52,175 nt of DNA, from contig LOET01000008.1 in the NCBI GenBank assembly GCA_001515985.1, positions 1 through 52,175 on the forward strand. Direction: 5' to 3'. The stretch is from Sphingomonadales bacterium BRH_c3 (GTDB lineage: Bacteria; Pseudomonadota; Alphaproteobacteria; Sphingomonadales; Sphingomonadaceae). The notes beneath the pieces were generated by a model, which made no database searches, was not told the DNA's origin, and was given only the letters and a program-made list of their open reading frames with translations. The position numbers and the translations under genes were made by a program. This document shows, one piece after another, positions 1-8,301 of the stretch; within the stretch, counting starts at the first letter, position 1, and each line of letters starts with the position of its first letter.

Positions 1-92
1 GCAAGCCGCCACATTCCCCACGCAATCGGAGCGATCTCGATACCGCTTTGTCCCAACCGACGGTTGGCAGGTGGAGGCAGCAATGCGTTCAT
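1..92 (-). CDS. Aldo/keto reductase, N-terminal fragment (runs off the left edge)
   Basis: Reading the minus strand from the ATG at 92 gives 30 residues, MNALLPPPAN followed by RRLGQSGIEIAPIAWGMW, then the window ends. The arginine-rich first strand followed by LGxSGIE and a GMW/GTW turn is the standard start of aldo/keto reductases, NAD(P)H-dependent carbonyl reductases. Its ATG overlaps the TGA stop of the upstream lacI gene (ATGA), so it is the third gene of the sulfoquinovosidase-lacI operon. In the known oxidative desulfonation route for sulfoquinovose (sulfo-SMO), an aldo/keto reductase (SmoB) reduces 6-dehydro-glucose to glucose, so a similar job is an attractive inference. The active-site Asp-Tyr-Lys-His residues lie outside the window, and only the family call is supported by sequence. 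Confidence 0.75.
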   Translation of the reverse strand, partial: MNALLPPPANRRLGQSGIEIAPIAWGMWRL

Positions 93-1102
93 ATTTCTGT
101 CCTTATGGGCGCCGTTATCGAAGCGCGTTCGACCAATCGGTGCGGCAGCCGGCGGTGCGTGATATCGCCGCCATTGACGAGGATTTCAGCAGCGCTTCGG
201 GCAAGTTCTACCATTGGCTGGTGAATGGTTGTGAGTGGCGGCCAGACCGTCCGCGCAAGCGTGGTATCATCAAAGCCCGCAACCGAAAGTTCGCCGGGCA
301 AGTTCATGTTGCGATCATGCGCCACTGCCAGAACTCCGGCAGCCATATCATCATTGGAGGCAAAGATTGCCGTGGGCGGACAGCTCATGTCCAATAGCAG
401 GCGCGCAGCGCGCACCCCGCTATCAAAGTCAAACTCACCGTCGCACACCAGGCCGGGCTCGAAGGGTATTCCCGCACGGTCGAGCGCGCGGCGATAACCG
501 AACAGGCGCTCTTCACTTGCCATATGGCTCCTGTGGCCCTTGATGAAACCAATCCGCCGGTGTCCGCAATTGACGAGATGGGTGGTCATATCATCTGCAG
601 CCTGCACATCGTCCATGAACACGGAACTTGTCAGCGCGTGGTTTGTACCGGGCGAGATCCGCACAAACGGAATGTCGAGCGCGTCAAGCGTCCGCAAGAC
701 CGGCTCGCAATCTGTGACCGGCGATGACAGTATCAACCCGTCGACCTGCGTTTCCGAGACGAGGCCGCGCACCTGCTCGCCGACATCGGGATCTTCGACA
801 TTAACCGGCTGGGCAAGCAGGCGTATGCCCTTTTCATGGCAATAGTCCCAGCACCCCTTCTGGATCTGGAACATGTAGTAAGGGCTGTGATTGTCATAAA
901 TCAGCGCGATCTGGTTGGATTTCGCACCTGACAGGATCCGGGCTGCGACGCTGGGACGGAAATCAAGCGCTTTCATGGCCGACTCCACTCGTTCGCGCAT
1001 TTCCTTGCTGACATAGGGATGGCCGTTCAAAACCCGGCTGACAGTCTTGACCGCCACGCCTGCCTTGGCCGCAACATCCCTGATATTGGCCCGTTCGCTC
1101 AT
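89..1102 (-). CDS. LacI-family repressor of the sulfoquinovoside locus
   Basis: This 337-residue protein has a LacI-type DNA-binding head at residues 1-55 (RANIRDVAAKAGVAVKTVSR, then the RVLNG hinge-side helix). A periplasmic-binding-protein-like sugar sensor domain follows, with VAGFDDTTLA and a TTIHQP segment near the end. Length is normal for the family. It starts with ATG overlapping the stop of the GH31 gene (ATGA), preceded inside the GH31 gene by a strong AAGGAGGTG ribosome-binding site, so the two are translationally coupled. The following aldo/keto reductase gene overlaps its own stop. It probably binds the divergent promoter at 3130-3199 and responds to sulfoquinovose or a derivative; the ligand is inferred only from the neighbours. 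Confidence 0.9.
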   Translation of the reverse strand: MSERANIRDVAAKAGVAVKTVSRVLNGHPYVSKEMRERVESAMKALDFRPSVAARILSGAKSNQIALIYDNHSPYYMFQIQKGCWDYCHEKGIRLLAQPVNVEDPDVGEQVRGLVSETQVDGLILSSPVTDCEPVLRTLDALDIPFVRISPGTNHALTSSVFMDDVQAADDMTTHLVNCGHRRIGFIKGHRSHMASEERLFGYRRALDRAGIPFEPGLVCDGEFDFDSGVRAARLLLDMSCPPTAIFASNDDMAAGVLAVAHDRNMNLPGELSVAGFDDTTLARTVWPPLTTIHQPMVELARSAAEILVNGGDITHRRLPHRLVERASITAPIRTEI

Positions 1103-3099
1103 GCGGCGAGCACCTCCTTCAGACCTGAAAACAGCGTGGCATGCGCGCTGTCAGAGTTATAGAATACCGGCGGCTGACCGATCGGCGCCGCAATCTCGTG
1201 CGTGCCGGGGGCAAAGTCCATGCCTGTCCAGGCGTGCCGCCAGGCCCGATCGCCCGGCAGGCTCACGCGGCGCGACGTCGCGCCAGCTTCAATGACCGGT
1301 GCCACCAGCAGGTCGGCTCCGTACAGATATTGGTCCTGCACCGCAAACAGGCCGGCATCCTCAGGATAGTGTAGAAAGATCGGGCGCTGCAATGGCAGCC
1401 CGCTTGATGCCGCCTCGCGGCAAAGCGTGCGGACATATGGTGCAAGATGGGCGTGCACCCTGCTCCAGCGCGCAAAGCAGCCCAGCAGTTCGGGCGTGCT
1501 GTCATACTGCAAATTCTCGTCAGGCCGATTGCCTTCATGGCTGCGCATTACCGGCGCAAATGCGGCAAGTTCGCACCAGCGCTGCATCAGTTCCTCAGTC
1601 CGGATATTGCCAAGCAACGAAGTGTATCCGCCGCAGTCCGAATGGCTATAGGCATTACCGACAAGGCCTGCCGAAAGCGCAGCTGTGATCACCGTTCCAA
1701 TCCCGTCATGGCGGGAGAAATCAACCGACTGGTCACCTGCCCAAAGCAACGGACAGTGCGCCTGCACCCCGGAAAATCCGGCGCGCATGAAGAACACCGC
1801 ATCGCCTGTCTTGCCGCGCTTGGCCACGGCATGCGCGTTGACTTCGGCCCACAGCACCGGCCAATTGTTGTGCGCTTCCATCGGGTTCGATCCGTCAGAC
1901 AAACGAACATCGGTCGGCAGATATTCGCCAAAATCGGCCATCCAGCCGGAGATGCCGATATCGAGCATCTCGCGCCCCAATATCCGTTCGGCAAACCACT
2001 CGCGAGTTTCCTCTCGTGTAAAGTCGAGCACGCCGCAATCGAACTCGCCAAAATCAACCAGATAAACCTCATCGCTGTCCGGCCTGAGGCAGAGATGCCC
2101 GCCTTCGGCGGCTTCGCGGTAGAGGCTGCCCTCTTTGCTTAGGTAAGGGTTGGCATAGGCAAGAAAGCGGATGCCGCGCTGTTTCAGGCGAGCGATATGC
2201 TGCGGCAAATCGGGGTATCGCCGCTCGTCGCGCTGCCAATCCCAGAACAGCCGGCGGCCAAAGCTCGTCTCGCGGATGCCGGCCCAATCCTCGCACCACA
2301 ATCCAGAGATAGCCGTCCCGGCCTCAATGAAACGCTCTAGCCGTTCAAGGCTGCCCAATCCGTCTTTCAGACCGACGATCGCGCCGCCGATTGCCCATTC
2401 CGGCAATTCGGGCTGGCGGCCGAACCGGCCGGCCAATTGCTGCACCAGCCCGGCCGGGCCTTCATCCACAAAACATTCGAAGCGCGCTTCCCCGGCCCAG
2501 ACCTCGACATTGTGCCGCGCCGGATCGGTGAAATCGAGCGCGCTGAAGCAAGTGGCATCAAGGTGCACCGCCAACCAGCGCGAAGTAAGGAAGGTGGGCT
2601 GCGGATAATTGGTGTTCCAGTAATCACCGCCAGCCATCCCCTGCGCATCCATTTGCCGGGTAATCTCGCTCGACTTGTCGCGGCCAACGCCGGGTTCGCT
2701 GGTCCACATCGGAAAGCGCCGTCCGTTGAGCGCCAGGTAACTCATCTGTTCGCCCCCGCCCCACACGGTTTCACCCGCTTCGGCATAAAGGCTCAGCCAC
2801 AGCCGGTCCGCCGCCGGATCTTGAGCGCGGACGGTGAACCATTCATCGCCAAGCGTAATTCGGGCAACCGGATTGCCCTCGACAAGCAGTTCGACGCCGC
2901 CAGGCCGCACCTGCCATTCGCGCGGCGTCAAATGATCGAAGGGGTTATCCTCGATCCGGAAATTGCCGCGATACATCTCCACAACGGGCGCGCCGCGAGC
3001 TATGACCACCGCAGGACAGTCCGGAGTATGGCGCAAGACGATTTCCCCCCTAACAAGGAGTTCGAACCCGCCAGAATCCTCCAAAACCCGCAGTTGCAC
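1099..3099 (-). CDS. yihQ: GH31 sulfoquinovosidase, KERWY type
   Basis: Probable glycoside hydrolase family 31 enzyme that releases sulfoquinovose from sulfoquinovosyl glycerol or sulfolipid. It aligns by eye along its length with E. coli YihQ. With the GTG start at 3099 the protein has 666 residues, against 678 for YihQ. On this numbering the nucleophile is Asp389 (MADFGEYLP) and the acid/base Asp456 (WAGDQ). The sulfonate-binding set is Lys245, Glu270, Arg283, Trp286 and Tyr492, the K-E-R-W-Y pattern described for Agrobacterium-type sulfoquinovosidases (E. coli has Q-Q-R-W-Y). No signal peptide is seen, so it is cytoplasmic. I chose GTG at 3099 because GAAGGGGG sits just upstream; an ATG at 3201 would add 34 unlikely residues and overlap the promoter. 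It begins a minus-strand operon with lacI and an aldo/keto reductase. Confidence 0.88.
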   Translation of the reverse strand: MQLRVLEDSGGFELLVRGEIVLRHTPDCPAVVIARGAPVVEMYRGNFRIEDNPFDHLTPREWQVRPGGVELLVEGNPVARITLGDEWFTVRAQDPAADRLWLSLYAEAGETVWGGGEQMSYLALNGRRFPMWTSEPGVGRDKSSEITRQMDAQGMAGGDYWNTNYPQPTFLTSRWLAVHLDATCFSALDFTDPARHNVEVWAGEARFECFVDEGPAGLVQQLAGRFGRQPELPEWAIGGAIVGLKDGLGSLERLERFIEAGTAISGLWCEDWAGIRETSFGRRLFWDWQRDERRYPDLPQHIARLKQRGIRFLAYANPYLSKEGSLYREAAEGGHLCLRPDSDEVYLVDFGEFDCGVLDFTREETREWFAERILGREMLDIGISGWMADFGEYLPTDVRLSDGSNPMEAHNNWPVLWAEVNAHAVAKRGKTGDAVFFMRAGFSGVQAHCPLLWAGDQSVDFSRHDGIGTVITAALSAGLVGNAYSHSDCGGYTSLLGNIRTEELMQRWCELAAFAPVMRSHEGNRPDENLQYDSTPELLGCFARWSRVHAHLAPYVRTLCREAASSGLPLQRPIFLHYPEDAGLFAVQDQYLYGADLLVAPVIEAGATSRRVSLPGDRAWRHAWTGMDFAPGTHEIAAPIGQPPVFYNSDSAHATLFSGLKEVLAA

Positions 3100-3129
3100 G
3101 CGGAAAACCCCCTTCAAATCCCGATATGT

Positions 3130-3199
3130 GTTATTCTGAGCACACACACGCCGCGTCAATATGACACCGCTTGACATATCGCCGCGGCCAGCGCAAATC
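3130..3199. promoter_or_regulatory. Divergent promoter and candidate LacI operator of the sulfoquinovoside locus
   Basis: Between the GH31 gene and the receptor gene lies an imperfect palindrome at 3159-3179, with arms ATATG and CATAT and the core GACACCGCTTGAC. A TTGACA at 3171-3176 could be the -35 of the receptor promoter, with a weak -10 near 3194-3199. On the minus strand TTGACG (3154-3159) and AATAAC (3130-3135) are 18 bp apart and would place the GH31 transcript start near 3120, just ahead of its ribosome-binding site. A repressor bound here would cover both -35 elements. The positions are direct reading; the binding assignment is inference, and the arms are short. Confidence 0.45.
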
Positions 3200-3279
3200 A
3201 AGCAGCAATTACGTTAAGGACGGGATGTGCCCCGGCGCAATCCTCGTCTGCTGGATGACATGGGAAGAGGAGGAATTTG

Positions 3280-5628
3280 ATGAGGTACAACACCACCGTG
3301 CGCGCGCGCGCATTGGCCATTTCTGCGAGCGCTCTGGCTCTCGCAGCCAGCGTTCCTGCGCTGGCTCAAAGTTCTGGCGATGTGGAGGACGAAAGCGGGA
3401 TCAAGACAATCGTCGTGACCGCACAGAAAGTCGCGGAAGATGTGCAGGACGTCCCGATTTCCATCACCGCTGTCACCGGTGAGCGCCTGGAGCAGACTGG
3501 GACCAACAGCCTCGAAGGGCTGACTCAACTTGTCCCCTCTGTCACCTTCCGCAAGGGGACCACCAGCGCCAATAGCGCGATAGTCATGCGCGGTGTGGGG
3601 ACCATCACTTTCTCCGTCGCTGCCGAACCAAGCGTATCGACCGTAGTGGACGGCATCGTCCTGAGCCGTTCAGGCCAGGCATTCATGGATCTGGTCGACG
3701 CCGAACGCCTGGAAGTCCTGCGCGGTCCGCAAGGCACGTTGTTTGGCAAGAACGCATCGGCGGGCCTCGTCAACATCGTCTCGAAAGGGGGCACGGACTC
3801 GCTTGAGGTAACAGGGCGTGCGGATTGGTACGAAGGTGACGAGTATCGCCTGCGCGGCTCTGTATCCGGGCCGCTCTCCACTGACCTGTCAGGCCGCCTC
3901 ACCGGCTTTTACGGCAGTTATGACGGCAACATCACCAATGTCTTCGGCGGAGAAGAGAACAAGGTCAACGGCTACGAGCATTACGGTGCCCGCGGGTTGA
4001 TCGATTACGATAACGGGCCTGCACGGTTGCGGCTGATCGCGGATTATTTCCGCGCAGATGACGATTGTTGCGCCGATGTAACGACAGTCAGCCGGGGCGC
4101 AGTGCTCGATGCGGAGCTGGGCCTGCCCGGGGGTGTCGCGCAGGGATTGGACCAGCGCTATGTCAATCATAACCTGGTAACGCAAACACGCGATCGCCAG
4201 TGGAGCCTGACCGCGTCGGGCGACTTTGACGTGCTCAGCGACCACACACTGAGTGTCGTGACAGGATATCGCAACTGGCAGAACACTGAGATCCGCGAAG
4301 GGGATTTCCTGCCGCGTGCACTGGTAGGCACCGCAGAGCTGCACGATCTTGGCGTGGTCAAGACCGAGCAGTTTTCGGTCGAGGCAAGGCTCGCGTCGGA
4401 CCAGAGCAAACCATTCTTTTACCAGATTGGCGGCTTCTATTGGCGATCGGACAACCAGCAACAGTTCACGCGTGAAGACATTACATGCGCCAGTTCCACT
4501 CTGCCGGTCGATCCGGTTACCGGCGGGCAACCGTGCAACCTGACGGATACGGTCAACACACTGTTCCCCACCGCCACATCGGATAGCGATGTCGATTCGC
4601 GCAACTACGCATTGTTTGGCCAGGCGACCTATCGCTTCAGCGACATGTTCGCAGTGACTGGCGGCCTGCGCTACACATGGGACGAGCTCGATTTCGTCCA
4701 TATTCGCGCGCCGGGCGTCAATGCCACCGACGGCACGCCTGCAACCGGCCCGGGCGTTTCCGGCAATCCGGCCGGTGGCACTATTGCCAGTGGCGGCAAC
4801 GGCACCAACACTTCAACCGGCAGCAGCAGCAATGGCAATTTGTCGGGCAAGGCCGTGCTGCAGTTTACCCCGAGCGAAGACGCGATGTTTTATGGTTCTT
4901 ACACCCGAGGCTACAAGGGGCCGGCATTCAACGTCTTCTTCAACCATACCGCACCCAACAATGCGGTTCCGATTGACGCAGAAACTTCGGACGCGTTTGA
5001 AATCGGCCTGAAGTCTCAGTTCGCGGACAATCGGATTCAGTTCAACGTTTCGGCATTCACTGTCGAGTATGATGGCTTCCAGGCAAATAACTTTGTCTTG
5101 CTTAACGGAGCAACCGTCACCAACCTGACCAATGCCGGCACCGTAAAGAGCGAAGGTTTCGAAGTCGATGTGCTGGCAGTGCCGGTTGACGGGCTCACCC
5201 TGCGCGCAAGCGGTGCCTATGCCGATGCCAAGGTGAAGAAATTCAATCCGAATCCGATCACCAATGCGCCAGATGCCCGCGACGGCACGAAGCTGCCGCT
5301 GGCGCCGGAGTTCGTATATACACTTGGCGCCAGCTATGAGACCGATGTCGGCGCCCTGCGGCTTTATGCAGACACCGACTTCCGGCATGTCAGTTCGCAG
5401 TTCTCCGATCTTGGCGAGGGCGGACCGATCGATTCCTATGGCATCTGGAACGCGTCCATTGGCGTATCCGATCCGGATGATCGCTATCGCCTGACGTTCC
5501 ACGTGCGCAATATCACCGATGAAAGCTATGCCTTGCTGAATGTCGGCAATGGCCAGCGCCTGCAGATCCCGCGCGATGCGGACCGCTATTTCGGAGTGAG
5601 CTTGCGCGTTGGTTTTGGTGGCAACTGA
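3280..5628 (+). CDS. TonB-dependent outer-membrane receptor (sulfoquinovoside locus)
   Basis: This 782-residue protein has a signal peptide ending in SVPALA-Q at about residue 30. A TonB-box-like IKTIVVTAQK follows at about residues 41-50. The plug domain carries the hallmark LEVLRGPQGTLFGKNASAG, and many aromatic beta-strands extend to the C-terminus. It would import a substrate larger than about 600 Da, or a scarce one, across the outer membrane with energy from TonB-ExbB-ExbD. The ATG at 3280 has GAGGAGG six bases upstream; a TTG codon directly before it is not needed. It is transcribed divergently from the sulfoquinovosidase operon and followed by the MFS permease, so a sulfoquinovosyl glycerol or sulfolipid-derived glycoside is the inferred substrate. 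The C-terminus (GFGGN) lacks the usual terminal aromatic residue. Confidence 0.92.
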   Translation: MRYNTTVRARALAISASALALAASVPALAQSSGDVEDESGIKTIVVTAQKVAEDVQDVPISITAVTGERLEQTGTNSLEGLTQLVPSVTFRKGTTSANSAIVMRGVGTITFSVAAEPSVSTVVDGIVLSRSGQAFMDLVDAERLEVLRGPQGTLFGKNASAGLVNIVSKGGTDSLEVTGRADWYEGDEYRLRGSVSGPLSTDLSGRLTGFYGSYDGNITNVFGGEENKVNGYEHYGARGLIDYDNGPARLRLIADYFRADDDCCADVTTVSRGAVLDAELGLPGGVAQGLDQRYVNHNLVTQTRDRQWSLTASGDFDVLSDHTLSVVTGYRNWQNTEIREGDFLPRALVGTAELHDLGVVKTEQFSVEARLASDQSKPFFYQIGGFYWRSDNQQQFTREDITCASSTLPVDPVTGGQPCNLTDTVNTLFPTATSDSDVDSRNYALFGQATYRFSDMFAVTGGLRYTWDELDFVHIRAPGVNATDGTPATGPGVSGNPAGGTIASGGNGTNTSTGSSSNGNLSGKAVLQFTPSEDAMFYGSYTRGYKGPAFNVFFNHTAPNNAVPIDAETSDAFEIGLKSQFADNRIQFNVSAFTVEYDGFQANNFVLLNGATVTNLTNAGTVKSEGFEVDVLAVPVDGLTLRASGAYADAKVKKFNPNPITNAPDARDGTKLPLAPEFVYTLGASYETDVGALRLYADTDFRHVSSQFSDLGEGGPIDSYGIWNASIGVSDPDDRYRLTFHVRNITDESYALLNVGNGQRLQIPRDADRYFGVSLRVGFGGN

Positions 5629-5644
5629 CCGCAGCTAAAGCTTG

Positions 5645-5678
5645 AAATGGGCCGCCGGAGCAATCAGGTGGCCCATTT
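5645..5678 (+). terminator. Hairpin after the receptor gene (possible weak terminator)
   Basis: AAATGGGCC at 5645-5653 pairs perfectly with GGCCCATTT at 5670-5678, forming a 9-bp stem with a 16-base loop, 17 bases after the receptor stop. The T run after the stem is only TTTTG, so termination would be partial. It could lower expression of the following permease relative to the receptor. Confidence 0.45.
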
Positions 5679-5744
5679 TGCCTGAAGTCGGGGCAAAGTA
5701 GGCGCTGATCCTGGGCATTCCAGCGTGAAATGAGGAAGAAATTG

Positions 5745-7007
5745 ATGGGCGTTCTTTCACCAACCCGTCGCTGGTCGCTCTTTATCGTGCTGTGCATTGC
5801 CGGGATTTTCAACGCGATGGATCGGCCCATCATCGCGATCCTCAAACCCGATATGATGGCCGACTTCGGGTGGACAGACAGCGATTTTGGTGACCTTGCC
5901 GCAGTAACGCAGTTCGCCGCTGCCTTTGCGTTTCTGTTCACAGGCTGGCTGGTCGATCGCCTTGGCGTCAATCGCTCGATGCAGCTTGGCGCATCTGCGT
6001 GGAGCGTGGCCGCCATGGCTCATGGCTGGGCGATTACTACCTGGCAGGTGGTGGGCGCGCGCGTTGGCCTGGGCGTTACCGAAGCGGTCCAGACCCCGCT
6101 GACGATCAAGGCAGTGGCCGCGCTATTCGAACCTAATCGCCGTTCGCTGGCATTTGGAGTTGCGACGCTTCTGGCCGGAGCCGGCACGATTGCCATGCCG
6201 TTTGTCATACCTGCTCTGGCAGTCACGACCGGGTGGCGCGGCGCACTGGTGGTCGGCGGTATCGGCGGGCTTATATCGCTGGCACTATGGATGTGGTTGG
6301 CGCGCGGCATAGATTTTACCGTGCGATCATCGAATGAAACGGCAGAAGCGGGCACCGGCAACCCAGGCAACCCCGTTTTGGATTATGGCCCGATCTTGGC
6401 CAATCGCAAGACCTGGGCAATCGTGATTGCCAAGGCGCTGTCCGATATGACGTGGTGGTTCATAAATTTCTGGCTGGCGGATTTTTACCGCAAGGAGTTC
6501 GGGCTGACCATTCTGGAGCTGGCGATCCCTCTGGCGATCGCCTTTGCCGGATCCGGCCTGGGCGCAATGTTGGCAGGATGGGGCTCAACCCGCTTGCTCG
6601 AACGCGGCTGGTCGGTGAATCGGGTGCGCAAAACAGTCATGCTGTTATCAGCACTCGTCGTTGCGCCCTTGCCTTTGGTGCTGGAGCTGAATGCCTTCTG
6701 GCCGGTTGCCATCATGATGGGTGTCGTGATGGCAGGCCACCAGGGTTTCTCATTGTCGATCTTTTCCGTCATCACGGATGTTGTGCCCACAGCCAAGGTT
6801 GGCCGTGTCACCGCCTTCGGCGCTTTCATGGGCAATATGGGCGGGGTGCTGATCAGCCTGGTGACCGGCAGGGTCCTGGATGCCGGATTTGGCTTCGCTC
6901 CCCTGTTCCTGTTCGCTGCAGCTTCATACCTGCTGGCGCTGGCGTGGTTCCAGTTGCTGCTCCCGGAAATTCGGCGTGATGAGGGGGCCCTGGAGACAAT
7001 GGCCTGA
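5745..7007 (+). CDS. MFS permease, organic-anion (ACS-like) type
   Basis: Major facilitator superfamily transporter of 420 residues with about 12 hydrophobic segments. The N-terminal segment resembles the anion:cation symporter branch (hexuronate and related acids): NAMDRPIIAILKPDM, then DFGWTDSDFGDL before helix 2 and the loop motif GWLVDRLGVNR. The ATG at 5745 is preferred because GAGGAAG lies eight bases upstream; an ATG at 5730 would overlap that site and has none of its own. The position, downstream of the TonB receptor and divergent from the sulfoquinovosidase, suggests it carries the anionic sugar sulfonate across the inner membrane. That substrate is inferred; another acidic sugar is possible. 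Confidence 0.85.
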   Translation: MGVLSPTRRWSLFIVLCIAGIFNAMDRPIIAILKPDMMADFGWTDSDFGDLAAVTQFAAAFAFLFTGWLVDRLGVNRSMQLGASAWSVAAMAHGWAITTWQVVGARVGLGVTEAVQTPLTIKAVAALFEPNRRSLAFGVATLLAGAGTIAMPFVIPALAVTTGWRGALVVGGIGGLISLALWMWLARGIDFTVRSSNETAEAGTGNPGNPVLDYGPILANRKTWAIVIAKALSDMTWWFINFWLADFYRKEFGLTILELAIPLAIAFAGSGLGAMLAGWGSTRLLERGWSVNRVRKTVMLLSALVVAPLPLVLELNAFWPVAIMMGVVMAGHQGFSLSIFSVITDVVPTAKVGRVTAFGAFMGNMGGVLISLVTGRVLDAGFGFAPLFLFAAASYLLALAWFQLLLPEIRRDEGALETMA

Positions 7008-7096
7008 GTGCTGCCAACCTGGATGCGATGTTCCAGGCAATCGGTTGCGGATTTGTCCGCTAGCAGACGGTTTGGAAAATCGGTTTGGGACCAGAT

Positions 7097-8176
7097 ATGA
7101 CGGATCCGCAGAGAATTTCGATCGACAGCAAAGGTGACCTTTTCGGCGAGATCTATATTGCCGAACAGGGCAGCGATGGGGAAAACCAGCCCAAAGGGTC
7201 CCTTTTGCCCGGCCTTCTGGTGACATTTGCCGCAGCCGCAGCCGCTGCATGGCTTTCGGAACACTATGGTTTCCCGATTATCCTGATGGGGCTGCTGGTG
7301 GGGCTTTCGCTCAATTTCGTGTCGCGCGATACTGCAGTTCACCGCGGTCAGGATTTCGCTAGCCAGACCTTTCTGCGTTTGGGGATCGTCGCTCTTGGGT
7401 TGCAGGTAACGCTCGATCAAGTGCACGGACTGGGCCTTCAGTCGCTCCTAGCGCTGATCGGAATCATGACCGTTACCTTCATTGCCGGTATTGCCGGAGC
7501 CCGCCTAACAGGCCAGTCGCGCTATGCCGGGATATTGGCCGGCGGGGCGACCGCCATCTGCGGTGCCAGCGCTGCCTTGGCACTATACGGGGTCATCGGG
7601 CGGAAACGCCTTCCCCAGGCGCAATTCGCGCTCACCCTGGTCGGTGTGAGCCTGGCCAGCGCGCTGGCGATGTCGCTTTACCCAATGATTGCCGCCGAGA
7701 TCGGGCTGACCGACCGGCAAGCCGGTTTCCTGATCGGCGCATCGGTACACGATGTCGCCCAGGCCATTGGCGGCGGGTACGCTTATTCCGACCTTGCCGG
7801 AAGCGAAGCGACGATTGTCAAATTGTCTCGTGTCGCCTTGCTTGCACCGGTGGTCATGCTGATATCGCTGTGGCTTGGTGCCGCCGAAGTATCCGGGTCA
7901 CGGCTTTCGCTGAAGCGGTTGCGGTTGCCCTGGTTCATCACGGCCTTTGCCCTGCTGGTGATCCTCAACAGCAGTTTCGATCTGCCTGAGCAGGTTCGCA
8001 CGATGTCGCTGGCGGGCTCGAAGGGCTTGCTATTGCTCGCGGTTACAGCAACCGCCATGCGATCGCGCGTCGACCTGATCATGGAGTTGGGCTGGAAAGC
8101 GGGGACGCCGATCGTAGCCGCATCGCTTGCCAGCTTCCTAGCATCACTGGCTTATGTGGTCTGGATCGGATTTTAA
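7097..8176 (+). CDS. yeiH: YeiH-family putative sulfate/sulfite exporter
   Basis: Membrane protein of 359 residues with about 10 hydrophobic segments. It carries the YeiH/UPF0324 family signatures: GASVHDVAQAIGGGYA in the second half and GGATAICGASAALAL in the first. The family is classed as putative sulfate exporters, but its chemistry is poorly tested. It lies 89 bp after the MFS gene on the same strand, probably in the same transcript. In a sulfoquinovose locus, export of sulfite or sulfate set free by desulfonation would be its natural job, a role usually given to TauE-type exporters. The start is the ATG at 7097; an in-frame TTG upstream at 7085 has no better ribosome-binding site. The first 40 residues are hydrophilic and acidic. 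Confidence 0.85.
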   Translation: MTDPQRISIDSKGDLFGEIYIAEQGSDGENQPKGSLLPGLLVTFAAAAAAAWLSEHYGFPIILMGLLVGLSLNFVSRDTAVHRGQDFASQTFLRLGIVALGLQVTLDQVHGLGLQSLLALIGIMTVTFIAGIAGARLTGQSRYAGILAGGATAICGASAALALYGVIGRKRLPQAQFALTLVGVSLASALAMSLYPMIAAEIGLTDRQAGFLIGASVHDVAQAIGGGYAYSDLAGSEATIVKLSRVALLAPVVMLISLWLGAAEVSGSRLSLKRLRLPWFITAFALLVILNSSFDLPEQVRTMSLAGSKGLLLLAVTATAMRSRVDLIMELGWKAGTPIVAASLASFLASLAYVVWIGF

Positions 8177-8283
8177 GTGAATGGGGGGCAGCATCTGGGC
8201 CGCTGGCTGGATCACTGCTTCTCGGGATAAAGGCGAGAGCCCGGAAGGATAGGCTTCGGGCGGATGATTTGCCAGTGCGTCAT

Positions 8284-8301
8284 CAGTTTCTCCTGAAACT
8301 G
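8284..8301 (-). terminator. Hairpin directly after the sucrose lacI stop codon
   Basis: CAGTTTC and GAAACTG form a perfect 7-bp stem with a TCCT loop, immediately after the lacI stop at 8302-8304. There is no T-run on either side, so it may be an RNA-stabilising stem-loop or a weak terminator between two convergent transcripts. Confidence 0.35.

Noticed and set aside
53-67. Hairpin CCAACC-GAC-GGTTGG near the left edge, at first taken as a terminator for lacI
   Set aside because: It lies inside the aldo/keto reductase coding region, which starts at 92 on the minus strand, and has no T run.
1099-3099. Generic alpha-glucosidase or alpha-xylosidase annotation for the GH31 gene
   Set aside because: The full K-E-R-W-Y sulfonate-binding set and similarity to YihQ through the whole protein fit a sulfoquinovosidase better.
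3889-4701. Long minus-strand open frame (270 codons) inside the receptor gene
   Set aside because: It is antisense to a well-supported TonB receptor, has no recognisable domain and arises from codon bias.
6485-7426. Minus-strand open frame of 313 codons spanning the MFS and YeiH genes
   Set aside because: It crosses two supported genes on the opposite strand and matches no family.
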